Shown here piece after piece: positions 40,661 through 50,017 of a stretch of DNA of 64,000 nucleotides. The DNA is taken from positions 1 through 64,000 of the forward strand of contig NZ_BRPL01000002.1 in the NCBI RefSeq assembly GCF_027923585.1. The letters are read 5' to 3'. The notes under the pieces were generated by a model. The model ran no database searches and was not told the origin of the DNA. It saw only the letters and a list, made by a program, of their open reading frames with translations. Position numbers and translations under genes: made by a program. Within the stretch, counting starts at the first letter, position 1, and each line of letters opens with the position of its first letter. This DNA comes from Philodulcilactobacillus myokonensis (GTDB lineage Bacteria; Bacillota; Bacilli; Lactobacillales; Lactobacillaceae).

Positions 40661-41682
40661 GTTTCTTACAATTACTTTGGTACGCAGTGATTGGATTACT
40701 ATTCATCATTTTCTTGGTCTTGGATGGTGCTGATTTTGGTGCCGGCATGGCAACCAAGTTATTGGCATTCAGGCCCAATGAAAGTAATTTAATTTTAAGA
40801 ACCATTAGTCCCCACTGGGATGGGAACGAAGTCTTTCTCGTTACCGCTGCTGGTGGCATGTTTGCATCACTGCCACTTTGGTACGCCAGTTTATTTTCTG
40901 GCTTTTATCTATTACTATTTTTAGCACTAGTTTCATTGATTTTTAGAGGCGTCTCATTTGAATTCAATAACGTTGCTGAAACACCATTCGGTAAGAATGC
41001 CTGGATGTGGATCAACTGTATTAGCAGCGCAACGACTACCTTTTTCTTTGGCATGCTATTTACTGACATGATTCAACCACTTCCGATTGATAAAAATGGC
41101 AACGTCTTCGTTTCATTAAGTAACGTCATTAACCCACTTTCAATTTTGGGTGGGATTGCACTGACTGCTTTTTGCCTTTATCAGGGATTGCATTACATTT
41201 CATTGCATACCGATGGCATGATTAGATATAAGGCCGCCCGTTTAAACATCAATTTATACTGGCTTGCCTATCCGGTTGAATTTTTATTTGTGATTGCACT
41301 ATTCTTCCAGACGAATTTCTTTGTAAACCACCTGGTAGCTACAATTGTCTTTTTAGTTCTAATCGTTGCATCTACCATTAGTGGCCAATTCATGACGTTT
41401 AGTGATAAAGAAATCAAGGCTTACCTATCAAGTACCCTCTCAATTGCATTCTTAGTAATGTTAATCTTTACTGGATTATTCCCCAACGTCTTGATTGCTA
41501 AAAATCCAGCCAACTCACTTTTAATTAAAAATGTTTCGTCATCACCGTACACATTGAAAGTCATGACGATTGTTCTATGTATTCTATTGCCAATCTTATT
41601 GATTTACTTTGCATGGAGCTATTCGGTTCAATGGAAACGATTCACATTAAAAGACATCGCTAAAAATGGTTCGCAATACTAG
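40657..41682 (+). CDS. cydB: Cytochrome bd oxidase subunit II
   Basis: The 341-residue second subunit with eight or so helices. The family opening VLDGADFGAGM and SPHWDGNEVFLVTAAGGMFA are both present. It forms the membrane core with CydA. ATGA overlap with cydA, and AAGGAGG lies in the cydA end about eight bases before its start. Confidence 0.96.
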   Translation: MSFLQLLWYAVIGLLFIIFLVLDGADFGAGMATKLLAFRPNESNLILRTISPHWDGNEVFLVTAAGGMFASLPLWYASLFSGFYLLLFLALVSLIFRGVSFEFNNVAETPFGKNAWMWINCISSATTTFFFGMLFTDMIQPLPIDKNGNVFVSLSNVINPLSILGGIALTAFCLYQGLHYISLHTDGMIRYKAARLNINLYWLAYPVEFLFVIALFFQTNFFVNHLVATIVFLVLIVASTISGQFMTFSDKEIKAYLSSTLSIAFLVMLIFTGLFPNVLIAKNPANSLLIKNVSSSPYTLKVMTIVLCILLPILLIYFAWSYSVQWKRFTLKDIAKNGSQY

Positions 41683-41703
41683 TTTAAGAAATCGAGGAAT
41701 CAC

Positions 41704-43440
41704 ATGTTTGATAAAGAATTAATGAATTTTCCCGGAATTAAAAAATTAATCACTAAACTAGGATTACTAGCATTCATCCAATCTCTGGCAATTGTTTTCG
41801 AAGCGCTCTTTTTATCGCGCGCAATTGTTAATGCTTGGATGTTGAAAAAAGTAACAGCATCGTTTGATCCCATGCTGTTCTTTTTTCTTACATTCATGCT
41901 TCGTTATCTAATTACCAGGATTGAACAACAGATCTGTGATCGATGGGCTAATCAAACCAGTGCCGATTTAAAACAGCGGCTGCTGAAACACATGTATAAA
42001 CTGGGACCGACCCTAGTTAGCCAATTTGGTTCAGGAAACTTAGTCACGTTAGCATTGGATGGCATGGATAAAATTAAAAACTATTTCAATTTAATCATCT
42101 TAAAAATGATTAATTTAACCATCATCCCCATCGTCCTATTAATTGCCGTCTTTTTTAAGGACCACCTTTCAGGCATCGTTTTGCTCTTAGTATTTCCCAT
42201 CATCATTTATTTCATGATCATTTTAGGGGTGGCTGCTAAAAACAAATCCGATCAGCAATACGATACCTATACCAAAATGTCGAATAACTTTATCGAAACC
42301 ATTCGGGGATTAAAGACCTTAAAACTATTTGGATTAAGCCATCAGTACCGAAAGAATATTTACAACGTTTCCGAAAATTACCGCAAATCAACGATGAGCA
42401 TTTTAAAGATTGCATTGCTTTCGATGTTTGCATTGGATTTCTTAACTACGATTTCAATTGCGATCGTCGCAGTTTTCTTAGGGGTTCGGTTAATTAACGG
42501 TAGCATTACTTTATATCCGGCCTTAGCCGTTCTAATTATTTCACCGGATTACTTCCTGCCACTACGTGATTTTGGTAATGATTACCATGCCACGTTGAAC
42601 GGTAAAAATGCACTGAAACAATTGATAAAAGTTATTCGGGTTCCGATTGTGAAGGCCAAGGTAGCATTAAAACCATTTCAAAGCTGGCAACCCGGCAGTA
42701 CATTTCAAATTAATCATTTAAATTATCGGTACCCTCATGATGAAAATAACAGTTTATCCGATATTTCATTTCAATGCCATGGCAATATGAAAATTGGTAT
42801 TGTCGGGCCATCCGGCGCTGGTAAATCCACCCTCTTAAATGCCATTGGTGGTTGGCTAACCCCTAGTAATGCTTCCAATTATCCGTTTCAAATCAATCAT
42901 CAAAAAATAGATAGTTTAGCCCAAAGCAATTGGCAGCAGCACATTAGCTACATCCCACAAAATCCATATATTTTTGCTGGAACAATCAAAGCTAATATTG
43001 AATTTTATCGTCATGATCATAACCGATATCGAGTATCCAAAGCAGCGGAAGCAGCTGGTTTGGCATCATTTTTAAAAAGCCTACGGTATGGGATTGACAC
43101 CCGCATTGGTAAGGGTGGCCGTAACATTTCTGGTGGACAGGCCCAACGCATTGCCCTGGCTCGAATTTTATTCGATCAAAACCGAAGTGTATTGCTTTTT
43201 GATGAACCGACCGCCCATTTGGATATCGAAACTGAGTATGAACTTAAAAAGACAATGTTACCGATTTTAAATCATCATTTAGTTTTCTTTGCGACCCATC
43301 GTCTCCACTGGATGAACAACATGGATTATTTACTAGTTGTTCAAAACGGACGGATTGTTGAACAGGGAAAACCTGAAGCGTTGATGGAAAAACACGGTGC
43401 ATGCTACCAATTGGTAATGCAGATTCGAGGCGAAGAATAG
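41704..43440 (+). CDS. cydD: Heterodimeric ABC transporter CydD
   Basis: A 578-residue half-transporter, membrane domain then ATPase. Walker A is GIVGPSGAGKST, the signature NISGGQAQRIA and Walker B VLLFDEPTAHLD, with the switch His in FFATHRL. With CydC it is required for assembly of the bd oxidase, and its cargo (thiols or haem) is still debated. It begins 21 bases after cydB. Confidence 0.93.
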   Translation: MFDKELMNFPGIKKLITKLGLLAFIQSLAIVFEALFLSRAIVNAWMLKKVTASFDPMLFFFLTFMLRYLITRIEQQICDRWANQTSADLKQRLLKHMYKLGPTLVSQFGSGNLVTLALDGMDKIKNYFNLIILKMINLTIIPIVLLIAVFFKDHLSGIVLLLVFPIIIYFMIILGVAAKNKSDQQYDTYTKMSNNFIETIRGLKTLKLFGLSHQYRKNIYNVSENYRKSTMSILKIALLSMFALDFLTTISIAIVAVFLGVRLINGSITLYPALAVLIISPDYFLPLRDFGNDYHATLNGKNALKQLIKVIRVPIVKAKVALKPFQSWQPGSTFQINHLNYRYPHDENNSLSDISFQCHGNMKIGIVGPSGAGKSTLLNAIGGWLTPSNASNYPFQINHQKIDSLAQSNWQQHISYIPQNPYIFAGTIKANIEFYRHDHNRYRVSKAAEAAGLASFLKSLRYGIDTRIGKGGRNISGGQAQRIALARILFDQNRSVLLFDEPTAHLDIETEYELKKTMLPILNHHLVFFATHRLHWMNNMDYLLVVQNGRIVEQGKPEALMEKHGACYQLVMQIRGEE

Positions 43441-45186
43441 ATGTTTAAATTCTTAAAACATGACAAGTGGATTCGACCATTCTTGAAGAAGGATCGAAAA
43501 CGACTCTTGATTACATTTTCACTAGGGATGCTAACGAGTATCAGTGCAATCGGCTTGATGTTCGTTGCTGGCTATCTAATTAGCCGTTCAGCAACCAGAC
43601 CCGCTAACATCCTGATTGTCTACGTCCCAATTATTTTAGCCCAGGCGTTTGGAATTGGCCGGCCACTCTTCAAATACCTAGAACGGATTAAATCGCATGA
43701 CTGGGTATTGGGCGTGACTTCTAAACTCCGTAGTTCTCTATACCGGATTTTAGAAAAGCAGGCGTTTTTCTTGGATGAGAAATACCAATTTGGCAGCCTC
43801 TTAGATCTATTAGCAGATGATATCGATCATTTAGAGAATCTATATTTAAAGACCATTTTCCCAACCTTAATTGCTAATATAACGGGTCTAATCGTCATTA
43901 TTGGTTTAGGAATCATCAACTGGGTCATGGCATTAATCATGTTAGGATTTTTCATCATGATTTTGTTTTTAATGCCCTGGCTTTCAATTGTTTTATATGG
44001 CAAGTTACAAACTAATAAGAAGCAATTAACCAATCAAGCGTACAATCATACGACGGATACAACGTTGGGCATCACCGATTGGATGATATCCGGAAGACAA
44101 AAGGATTATTTAAAACGGAATCTGGAATTCGACCGGCAAATTTCAATTGATGATCATCAATTGAACCATTTTGAATGGAACCGGGATTTAATTACTAAAA
44201 TCATCCTTGATCTAGTCATCGTGATTGTCCTAGTTTGGGGTAACCTTAATTTTATTGGCTCGCAAAGTGCCGCTAATTACATTGCCGCATTTGTCTTAGG
44301 AATCTTCCCGTTGATTGATATCCTGGTTCCAGTCTCCCAAGCAGTTGAGGAATGGCCAATGTACCGTCGTTCATTGGTTCATTTGAACCAATTATCTCAA
44401 AATGAGCCCAAAATAAAACGCGTTCCAAACTCTGATCTTAGTCCTGCTCAATTTCAAAAGATCACAATGAAGAACGTGTCATTTCACTATTCAAATGATA
44501 CACAAACAATTTTAAGAAACATTTCAATTCAGATTAAAAAGGGTTCTAAATTAGCCATTATCGGACCCAGCGGAGTGGGTAAAAGCACCCTCCTACAATT
44601 ATTTTTAGGAATTATTAACCCAACGAGTGGAAACGTTCAAATTAATGATACGGACGTCAACCAACTGAAGTTTAAATACCAAAAATGGTTCAGCGTTTTA
44701 AGTCAGCAGCCGTTCTTGTTCAACACGTCCATTTTAAATAACGTCAGGATTGGCAATGAAAACGCGTCTGATCAGGAAGTTAAACAAGCACTGAAAGACG
44801 TCAGATTGGATCATTTTATTCATACGTTACCAGATGGATATCAGACCAATATTCAAGAAAGTGGTGCCCGTTTATCTGGTGGTCAAAAGCAGCGACTATC
44901 ACTAGCGCGCATTTTGCTTCAGAATCATCCGATCGTCATCTTAGATGAACCAACCGTGGGTCTCGATCCATTAACCGAAAATCAATTAATTGAAACCCTT
45001 ACTCAAGTTTTAAAGCATAAGACTGTGATCTGGGTTACTCACCACTTACAGGGACTATCAAAAATGGACCAAGTCATTTTCTTAAAAAATGGCAACATCC
45101 AAATGGCGGGCAGTCCAAAAGAATTAAGCCATCATAACGCTCACTATCGCCGGTTAGCAGCCATGGATAAAGGATTAGTCAAATAG
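43441..45186 (+). CDS. cydC: Heterodimeric ABC transporter CydC
   Basis: A 581-residue partner of CydD whose ATG directly abuts the cydD stop codon. Six membrane helices, then ATPase: Walker A AIIGPSGVGKST, signature ARLSGGQKQRL, Walker B IVILDEPTVGLD and switch His in VWVTHHL. The order cydABDC is as usual in lactobacilli. Its last 12 bases overlap the converging polyprenyl synthase gene. Confidence 0.93.
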   Translation: MFKFLKHDKWIRPFLKKDRKRLLITFSLGMLTSISAIGLMFVAGYLISRSATRPANILIVYVPIILAQAFGIGRPLFKYLERIKSHDWVLGVTSKLRSSLYRILEKQAFFLDEKYQFGSLLDLLADDIDHLENLYLKTIFPTLIANITGLIVIIGLGIINWVMALIMLGFFIMILFLMPWLSIVLYGKLQTNKKQLTNQAYNHTTDTTLGITDWMISGRQKDYLKRNLEFDRQISIDDHQLNHFEWNRDLITKIILDLVIVIVLVWGNLNFIGSQSAANYIAAFVLGIFPLIDILVPVSQAVEEWPMYRRSLVHLNQLSQNEPKIKRVPNSDLSPAQFQKITMKNVSFHYSNDTQTILRNISIQIKKGSKLAIIGPSGVGKSTLLQLFLGIINPTSGNVQINDTDVNQLKFKYQKWFSVLSQQPFLFNTSILNNVRIGNENASDQEVKQALKDVRLDHFIHTLPDGYQTNIQESGARLSGGQKQRLSLARILLQNHPIVILDEPTVGLDPLTENQLIETLTQVLKHKTVIWVTHHLQGLSKMDQVIFLKNGNIQMAGSPKELSHHNAHYRRLAAMDKGLVK

Positions 45187-46146
45187 CATTTTCACAATAT
45201 CTAAAATAATTTGCCTTGCTTGATTATCAGGAAGCTTTCGAATTAATTTTTTGATTTGCCAAGTTCGTTCTTCTAAATCCTGATGGGCATGTGCTAACGC
45301 CCCATCATTTTCAACCATTGTTTTCACTTGATAAAGATCAGCTGGTTTCAGTTGGTCTTTTTTAATGGTTGCAATTAATTGATCCCGATCATTCGTCTGC
45401 ATGGCATAGATAATTGGCAAGGTGTAAACGCCGCCTAAAACATCGTGGAGTGTAGGTTTTCCCGCCTGCTTCGCATTATCTTCAAAGTCAATTAAGTCAT
45501 CCCGCATTTGAAATGCCATCCCAATCTGTAAACCAATTTTCTGAATTAATTGGATGGTATTTTCATCAGCACGTGAAATGATGGCACCATTCCCAGCCGC
45601 AATCCGAAATAGTTCCGCCGTTTTTCCTTTGATTGAATCCAAATATTGGGATTTGGTCCGGCTTAAATCATACTGGGTTTGATTTTGCTGCAATTCGCCG
45701 TTCAAAATACCGCCAACACCGTTAATATTATATTTTAACTGTTCAATATTCGGCATAGCATTTAGTACCAATCTAAAATATTTTACGAATAAAAAATCAC
45801 CTAAATAGATGGCGGTCCGCTGGCCGAAATCTTGATTAAGAGTTGTGACCCCCCGTCTTAAATCTGATTGATCTAAAACGTCATCATGCACAAGTGAAGC
45901 TAAATGGATCAATTCAATTGAAGCGGCTACCTTTTCAAAATAATTATCATGGTTCTTTTGGGTCCCAAAGTTAGTAAACAGTAGTAATAATGAGGAACGC
46001 ACCATTTTTCCGTTGCCATCGATCAAATTATCAATACCGTTTTTAAATAAATTGCTGTTGACCGTAATTTGGTCGATCATAATCTGCTGGACAGTCTGCA
46101 GTTGGTGCTGTAATTGTGGGTATTTTTTCCATAAACGAAGGTCCAT
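45175..46146 (-). CDS. Polyprenyl diphosphate synthase
   Basis: A 323-residue trans-prenyl synthase (component II of heptaprenyl or a related synthase, IspB/HepT type). The first Asp-rich motif is LVHDDVLDQSDLRRG and the second MRDDLIDFEDN. It makes the isoprenoid tail that MenA attaches. In Bacillus a small second subunit HepS is needed, and none is seen here. AAGGAG lies about eight bases before ATG. Converges with cydC. Product chain length unknown. Confidence 0.92.
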   Translation of the reverse strand: MDLRLWKKYPQLQHQLQTVQQIMIDQITVNSNLFKNGIDNLIDGNGKMVRSSLLLLFTNFGTQKNHDNYFEKVAASIELIHLASLVHDDVLDQSDLRRGVTTLNQDFGQRTAIYLGDFLFVKYFRLVLNAMPNIEQLKYNINGVGGILNGELQQNQTQYDLSRTKSQYLDSIKGKTAELFRIAAGNGAIISRADENTIQLIQKIGLQIGMAFQMRDDLIDFEDNAKQAGKPTLHDVLGGVYTLPIIYAMQTNDRDQLIATIKKDQLKPADLYQVKTMVENDGALAHAHQDLEERTWQIKKLIRKLPDNQARQIILDIVKMLFD

Positions 46147-46249
46147 GTCATTTCTCCTTAAGACGTCTTTAATATATTATTAATTGTACAACGTTTCGCA
46201 ACCCCTGACTAGCAGACAATTAGGAAGATTTATATTAACCTAACATAAA

Positions 46250-46510
46250 TTAATTAAACATATTTTTAATATAGTTAGCTATACTAACCTTTTTTACATT
46301 AATGGATATTTTTCCATTCATTCCATAAAAAATTTGTTTTATATTTTTATTTTTGGGATTCAAATAACAGATCACTTCATAATAACTATTTCCCTTATAT
46401 TCTTCTGGCAATGAAGAATAGTCTTTAACATTCCCTTTTACAAGAATGTTCTGTTTATTATTAGGTAAATTTAAAGTAACAATTTGATTTTTACGGATTG
46501 AACTAATGTC
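46250..46510 (-). pseudogene. 3' remnant of bacteriocin-secretion accessory (HlyD-like) gene
   Basis: An open stretch of 86 codons ending in TAA reads as the last part of a LcnD/MesE-type membrane-fusion protein: IRKNQIVTLNLPNNKQNIL, then a strand-rich part with GNSYYEVICYLNP, then FYGMNGKISINVKK and a hydrophobic-polar tail. These accessory proteins partner peptidase-containing ABC exporters of class II bacteriocins. Everything upstream is missing: an in-frame TGA lies 11-13 bases beyond the break, and the DNA there looks like an insertion-sequence end. Identification is by pattern, without an alignment. Confidence 0.6.
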
Positions 46511-46512
46511 TT

Positions 46513-46543
46513 GAGAGTGTCAATAATCTTGTGTAAACACTCC
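46513..46543. repeat. Possible insertion-sequence terminal repeat
   Basis: The string GAGTGTCAATAATCTTG followed by TGTAAACACTCC abuts the truncated accessory gene exactly where its homology stops. It resembles ends of IS256-type elements in lactobacilli, from memory. No transposase and no second end were found, so this would be a remnant. Confidence 0.3.
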
Positions 46544-47085
46544 AATTTAGATATTAATTTTATATTAATCTAAAAGTACATTTTTCTTGAAATTATGACT
46601 TGATTCATTTTAATAATAATAATTATTTAATATTATTTTGTTATATCCATTATTTTTAATAAACTATGGGAAATAAAATAACATCAAGACTGATTTATCA
46701 TCATGTGATTATATTAGATAAATAATTAGGTTAAATATATATACTATAGAAACACATATTAAACAGTTTATTATTTTATAAATGTTCTTATAATTATTTT
46801 TTTTCTTAAAAAAGAATAATAAGCAAAAAATGTCTACAATTAAAATAATTATTCCTACACAATAAATCAATTTATGTCATCACCTTGTAATATTAATTTC
46901 AATGTATTTTTTATTATAATATATTTATTGTGAATTTAAATAGACATTATTTCTTTAATTTTAATACTTTATAATTTTTTTATACTAATATGATTGTCTT
47001 TAATACTAATACACAATTAGTATTGTATTTCTTTGCTTGTGAAATTATTATTTCTAGAATCAACGGCTATCATCATTCATGGTGA
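46544..47085. other. AT-rich gene desert
   Basis: About 540 bases of very AT-rich DNA with short frames only. The one structure I can name is a 9-bp stem AATACTAAT / ATTAGTATT with a 5-base loop at 47002-47024. With the remnant at 46250 it looks like a decayed bacteriocin locus. Confidence 0.6.
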
Positions 47086-47199
47086 TTATAGTTCTAGTTT
47101 AATATCTACTTTTTCATTATGAATTTTACTAATCAACTTATCCCAACTGAATATGCTAGGTGATTTTATAGTTTGTGCCCTATTATTTTGTTTACTCAT
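47086..47199 (-). CDS. Possible 37-residue peptide
   Basis: A small frame opening MSKQNNRAQ and closing KVDIKLEL, with SPSIFSWDKLISKIH in the middle, which could be an amphipathic helix. AAAGGA lies 12 bases before ATG, somewhat far. No double-glycine leader is present. It sits in the decayed bacteriocin region, so it could be a relic or a chance frame. Confidence 0.3.
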   Translation of the reverse strand: MSKQNNRAQTIKSPSIFSWDKLISKIHNEKVDIKLEL

Positions 47200-47292
47200 A
47201 ATGTTATCAATTCCTTTAATTAAAATAACTTATCCAAAAATAATGGCGACAATTTCTACATAATGATTTCAATAGTAATTGATGAAGCCACT

Positions 47293-47329
47293 AATCAATT
47301 GAAATAAGTAATTCACCCAATCAATTGAA
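47293..47329 (-). repeat. Direct repeat AATCAATTGAA x2
   Basis: Two exact 11-base copies at 47293-47303 and 47319-47329, 26 bases apart, each with a self-complementary TCAATTGA core. They lie about 100 bases before the small frame at 47199 and could be regulator sites. The rest of 47200-47422 shows nothing else. Confidence 0.35.
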
Positions 47330-47422
47330 TATCAAAAACATTCCTTTATTTAAGCTATTAAATTTTAAAAAGTCTAACTTTTGTATTGCACTTCATAATT
47401 TTAGAAGCATTTCTAATTTACA

Positions 47423-48211
47423 CTATGCATTCATCATAAATTCACCATTACTTTCAACGGAAACTTTCTGACTAAAATGGCTGTTTTTATGATGTTTCAT
47501 AATAATTTGAATATTATAATATTTATGATTCTTTTTACTAATTGGTTGATAAGAAACGTCTTTCTTGTTCAAGCCTTTGGTACGACTAACAAAGTCATCA
47601 AAAGCGCTTTGATAAGAATTAACCTTGTTCCTAGATGAGCTTTGTCGCTTAGAATGATGTTTAATAACAAATGGCTTTGGATAATTACCAAAGGTTACCT
47701 TCCGCATTTGATAAGCCATTTTTTTAGATGGGTAGTAGAATGAAACATAACCGTGAACTCCACCCATATAGGCAAGCACTTTGATTCGTTTACCCTTATA
47801 CTTAGGATGCATGACACGCCAAATATCATCACTGCTATAGGTATCATGCAGATTAACATTATCGAATCCGACGGACAACCAGTTTTCATGTTCTACCGGA
47901 TGGGAATAATAAGCAGCGATGACATTCCTTTGCCTAATATTAATTTTACCATTTGGTCCAATTTTAAAAGAATGGAGCCTACCGTTATTAAATTCAGTAA
48001 GTAAATTTTTATAATTGTATTTTGAAAAACTAACTTTTATATCGTGATGCTTACTATCATTAATATACCAATTACCACGATATTTTTTTGGAAAAATTTT
48101 AAAAGTCCGTGAGGCATGGTGAACCGTTTTAGCATTAGCATCGATCCCGATATTCAATAATATCAAAGCAGATGCAATCACTGTTGAAATCAAAATAAAT
48201 ATTTTCTTCAT
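47423..48211 (-). CDS. Secreted protein of unknown function
   Basis: A 262-residue exported protein. The signal peptide (MKKIFILIS, hydrophobic core) probably ends at DANA near residue 28. The mature part is basic, rich in Lys, His and Tyr. The opening TFKIFPKKYRGNWY resembles the start of the secreted protein at 17335. The C-terminal third is a separate segment after a Ser/Arg-rich hinge (KRQSSSRNK). I choose ATG 48211 because GGGGATAAAG lies just before it, and the frame reaches 12 codons further upstream. Confidence 0.75.
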   Translation of the reverse strand: MKKIFILISTVIASALILLNIGIDANAKTVHHASRTFKIFPKKYRGNWYINDSKHHDIKVSFSKYNYKNLLTEFNNGRLHSFKIGPNGKINIRQRNVIAAYYSHPVEHENWLSVGFDNVNLHDTYSSDDIWRVMHPKYKGKRIKVLAYMGGVHGYVSFYYPSKKMAYQMRKVTFGNYPKPFVIKHHSKRQSSSRNKVNSYQSAFDDFVSRTKGLNKKDVSYQPISKKNHKYYNIQIIMKHHKNSHFSQKVSVESNGEFMMNA

Positions 48212-48263
48212 TTCTTTATCCCCTTTTAAATATTTTAACATAATCATTTTCGGATCAATTTAA

Positions 48264-49214
48264 TTAAAATAACTTAACCAAAACGACCCCTAAAATCATG
48301 ATCGCAATTCCAGCATACTGGCGGCCACCAACGAATTTCTTGGGTGAATCGAAGACCCCAAATTTATCAACGATCAAGCTACCAATGATATTACCAAGAA
48401 GTGCTAAGACAACAGCGGCCCCGGTTCCAATCCGGGGTGCGATGAAAAGGTTCCCTAAAACGAAGAGACTTCCCATGATACCACCAATCCAGAGCCACCA
48501 TGGATTACCTTTTCCAATTGCCCGTTTCAAATGATTAAAGTCATGTTCAAGAATGCCAACGAAGACAATTAAAGCAATCGTTCCAGTAATAAATGAAACG
48601 TATGAGGCTTTGATGGGTGAATTTAATGCGACCCCTAATTGACCATTAATTGCCGTCTGGGAAGCTTGACACATCCCGGCAATCACGCCAATGATCTGCC
48701 ATAACAACGCTCCATGCGACTTGGTTTCTTTATCTTGGCTCAATAGACCGGGTTGAACCACCACAATCAAAACGCCGGCAAAGAGAACCAAGACACCGAC
48801 TAAGCGGATCCAGGTAAACGGGAATTCAGGTGAATGGAATAACCCAAAGTTATCGATCATCATGCTCATGATGATTTGACCCAGAATTGGCATAATTACG
48901 GTTTGAATGGCACCTAAACGGGGAAACAATAGAACGTTGGCCGTAATTGCAATGTCACCTAGGATTCCACCAAGCCAAATCCACCACGGATTAGCAACTA
49001 AAGCTGCTTTTGAAATCCAAAGGCTCTGTCCAATTAGTAGCGTTACAATGGCAAGAAAAATCGTTCCAACGGCAAAATTAGTCGTCGTCGCTAAAAATGG
49101 CGAACCAGCCCGTTTGCCTAAACTAGAATTGATCGACGTCTGAAGCGGTAATTCCACCCCAATCAATAGTCCGATAATGACATTTGCAATTAACAAGCAA
49201 TCAACTTCTTTCAT
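48264..49214 (-). CDS. YdcZ-type (DUF606) DMT-superfamily transporter, fused pair
   Basis: A 316-residue membrane protein with about ten helices made of two homologous halves. Each half carries the family pattern, seen as NPWWIWLGGILGD and NPWWLWIGGIMGS, and LPRLGAIQT-like helices follow. YdcZ proteins are usually single halves of about 150 residues, and the doubled form is common in lactobacilli. Substrate unknown. The ATG at 49214 lacks a good ribosome site, and a TTG seven codons later follows AAAGAAG and could be the real start. Confidence 0.8.
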   Translation of the reverse strand: MKEVDCLLIANVIIGLLIGVELPLQTSINSSLGKRAGSPFLATTTNFAVGTIFLAIVTLLIGQSLWISKAALVANPWWIWLGGILGDIAITANVLLFPRLGAIQTVIMPILGQIIMSMMIDNFGLFHSPEFPFTWIRLVGVLVLFAGVLIVVVQPGLLSQDKETKSHGALLWQIIGVIAGMCQASQTAINGQLGVALNSPIKASYVSFITGTIALIVFVGILEHDFNHLKRAIGKGNPWWLWIGGIMGSLFVLGNLFIAPRIGTGAAVVLALLGNIIGSLIVDKFGVFDSPKKFVGGRQYAGIAIMILGVVLVKLF

Positions 49215-49262
49215 TTTTATACGTATATCTAAATATTAATGATTTCATTTTAAAATGAAAAG

Positions 49263-49299
49263 AAAAAACGCTCATCTAGATAATCTAGGTGAACGTTTT
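49263..49299 (-). terminator. Terminator closing the peptide cluster
   Basis: The stem AACGCTCATCTAGA / TCTAGGTGAACGTT, with one mismatch and a 3-base loop, is followed on the minus strand by TTTTTTC. It is nearly identical to the terminator at 52045-52080 on the other side of the cluster. Confidence 0.85.
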
Positions 49300-49312
49300 A
49301 CACTAATCGTTT

Positions 49313-50017
49313 TTATCTCAGTACTTCATCATTCTTCAAGTAATGTTTACAATATTGAACTAAAATTAATGAAACAAATACTAAAATAACGGCACATAAT
49401 AATGAAGTATATGCTGAATAAGCGCACAAAAATGACAGTGGATTACAAAGAATTGCTACTAAAATAATTGAGCTAATTACAGTAGCTACTTTTGATGATA
49501 GTCTGACGCCAATTACAATTGAAGTAGTGATAACAAACAATGATAATAAAACAACAGCAAATGTTACAGCTATAAAACCTATGTAATTAACATCAGGTGG
49601 AAGAACATTAGTGATTCTAGAAAAAATAAGGAATAAAATGTTTACTAAAAATGATCCAACTAATTGCGCTAATATTGATACTAATAAAAAAGCACACAAT
49701 TTCGTTTGAAATATTCCGGTCCTTCCATTGGGATAAAGATATAAAAATACTTTATTATCTCCCATGTAATTAGAAATTATATATTTTACGGATCTAACAC
49801 TAATATAAATTGAAATTAATAATGCGGATAAAAGACTTGAAAAACCGATTAAAGAATTAAAATGTTCAAAAATAGAATCATCAGATTCACGATCCAAATA
49901 TCCGACCATGAAGAAGAATATTAAAATCAATAACTGAATTAATAATGAAATTATAAATGTTGATTTAAATGTTTTTTTAAAGTTAGAAATTTCATATTTT
50001 AAGTCATCATTAGTCAT
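49313..50017 (-). CDS. ABC-2 type permease of the peptide cluster
   Basis: A 234-residue permease with six membrane segments (about residues 17-40, 52-72, 105-130, 145-170, 175-195 and 205-225) and no large outside loop. It overlaps the ATPase gene by eight bases. Proteins of this build export or expel modified peptides in many bacteriocin and immunity systems. Together with its ATPase it is the only transport function of the cluster. The gene is AT-rich relative to the neighbouring transporter gene. Confidence 0.75.
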   Translation of the reverse strand: MTNDDLKYEISNFKKTFKSTFIISLLIQLLILIFFFMVGYLDRESDDSIFEHFNSLIGFSSLLSALLISIYISVRSVKYIISNYMGDNKVFLYLYPNGRTGIFQTKLCAFLLVSILAQLVGSFLVNILFLIFSRITNVLPPDVNYIGFIAVTFAVVLLSLFVITTSIVIGVRLSSKVATVISSIILVAILCNPLSFLCAYSAYTSLLCAVILVFVSLILVQYCKHYLKNDEVLR

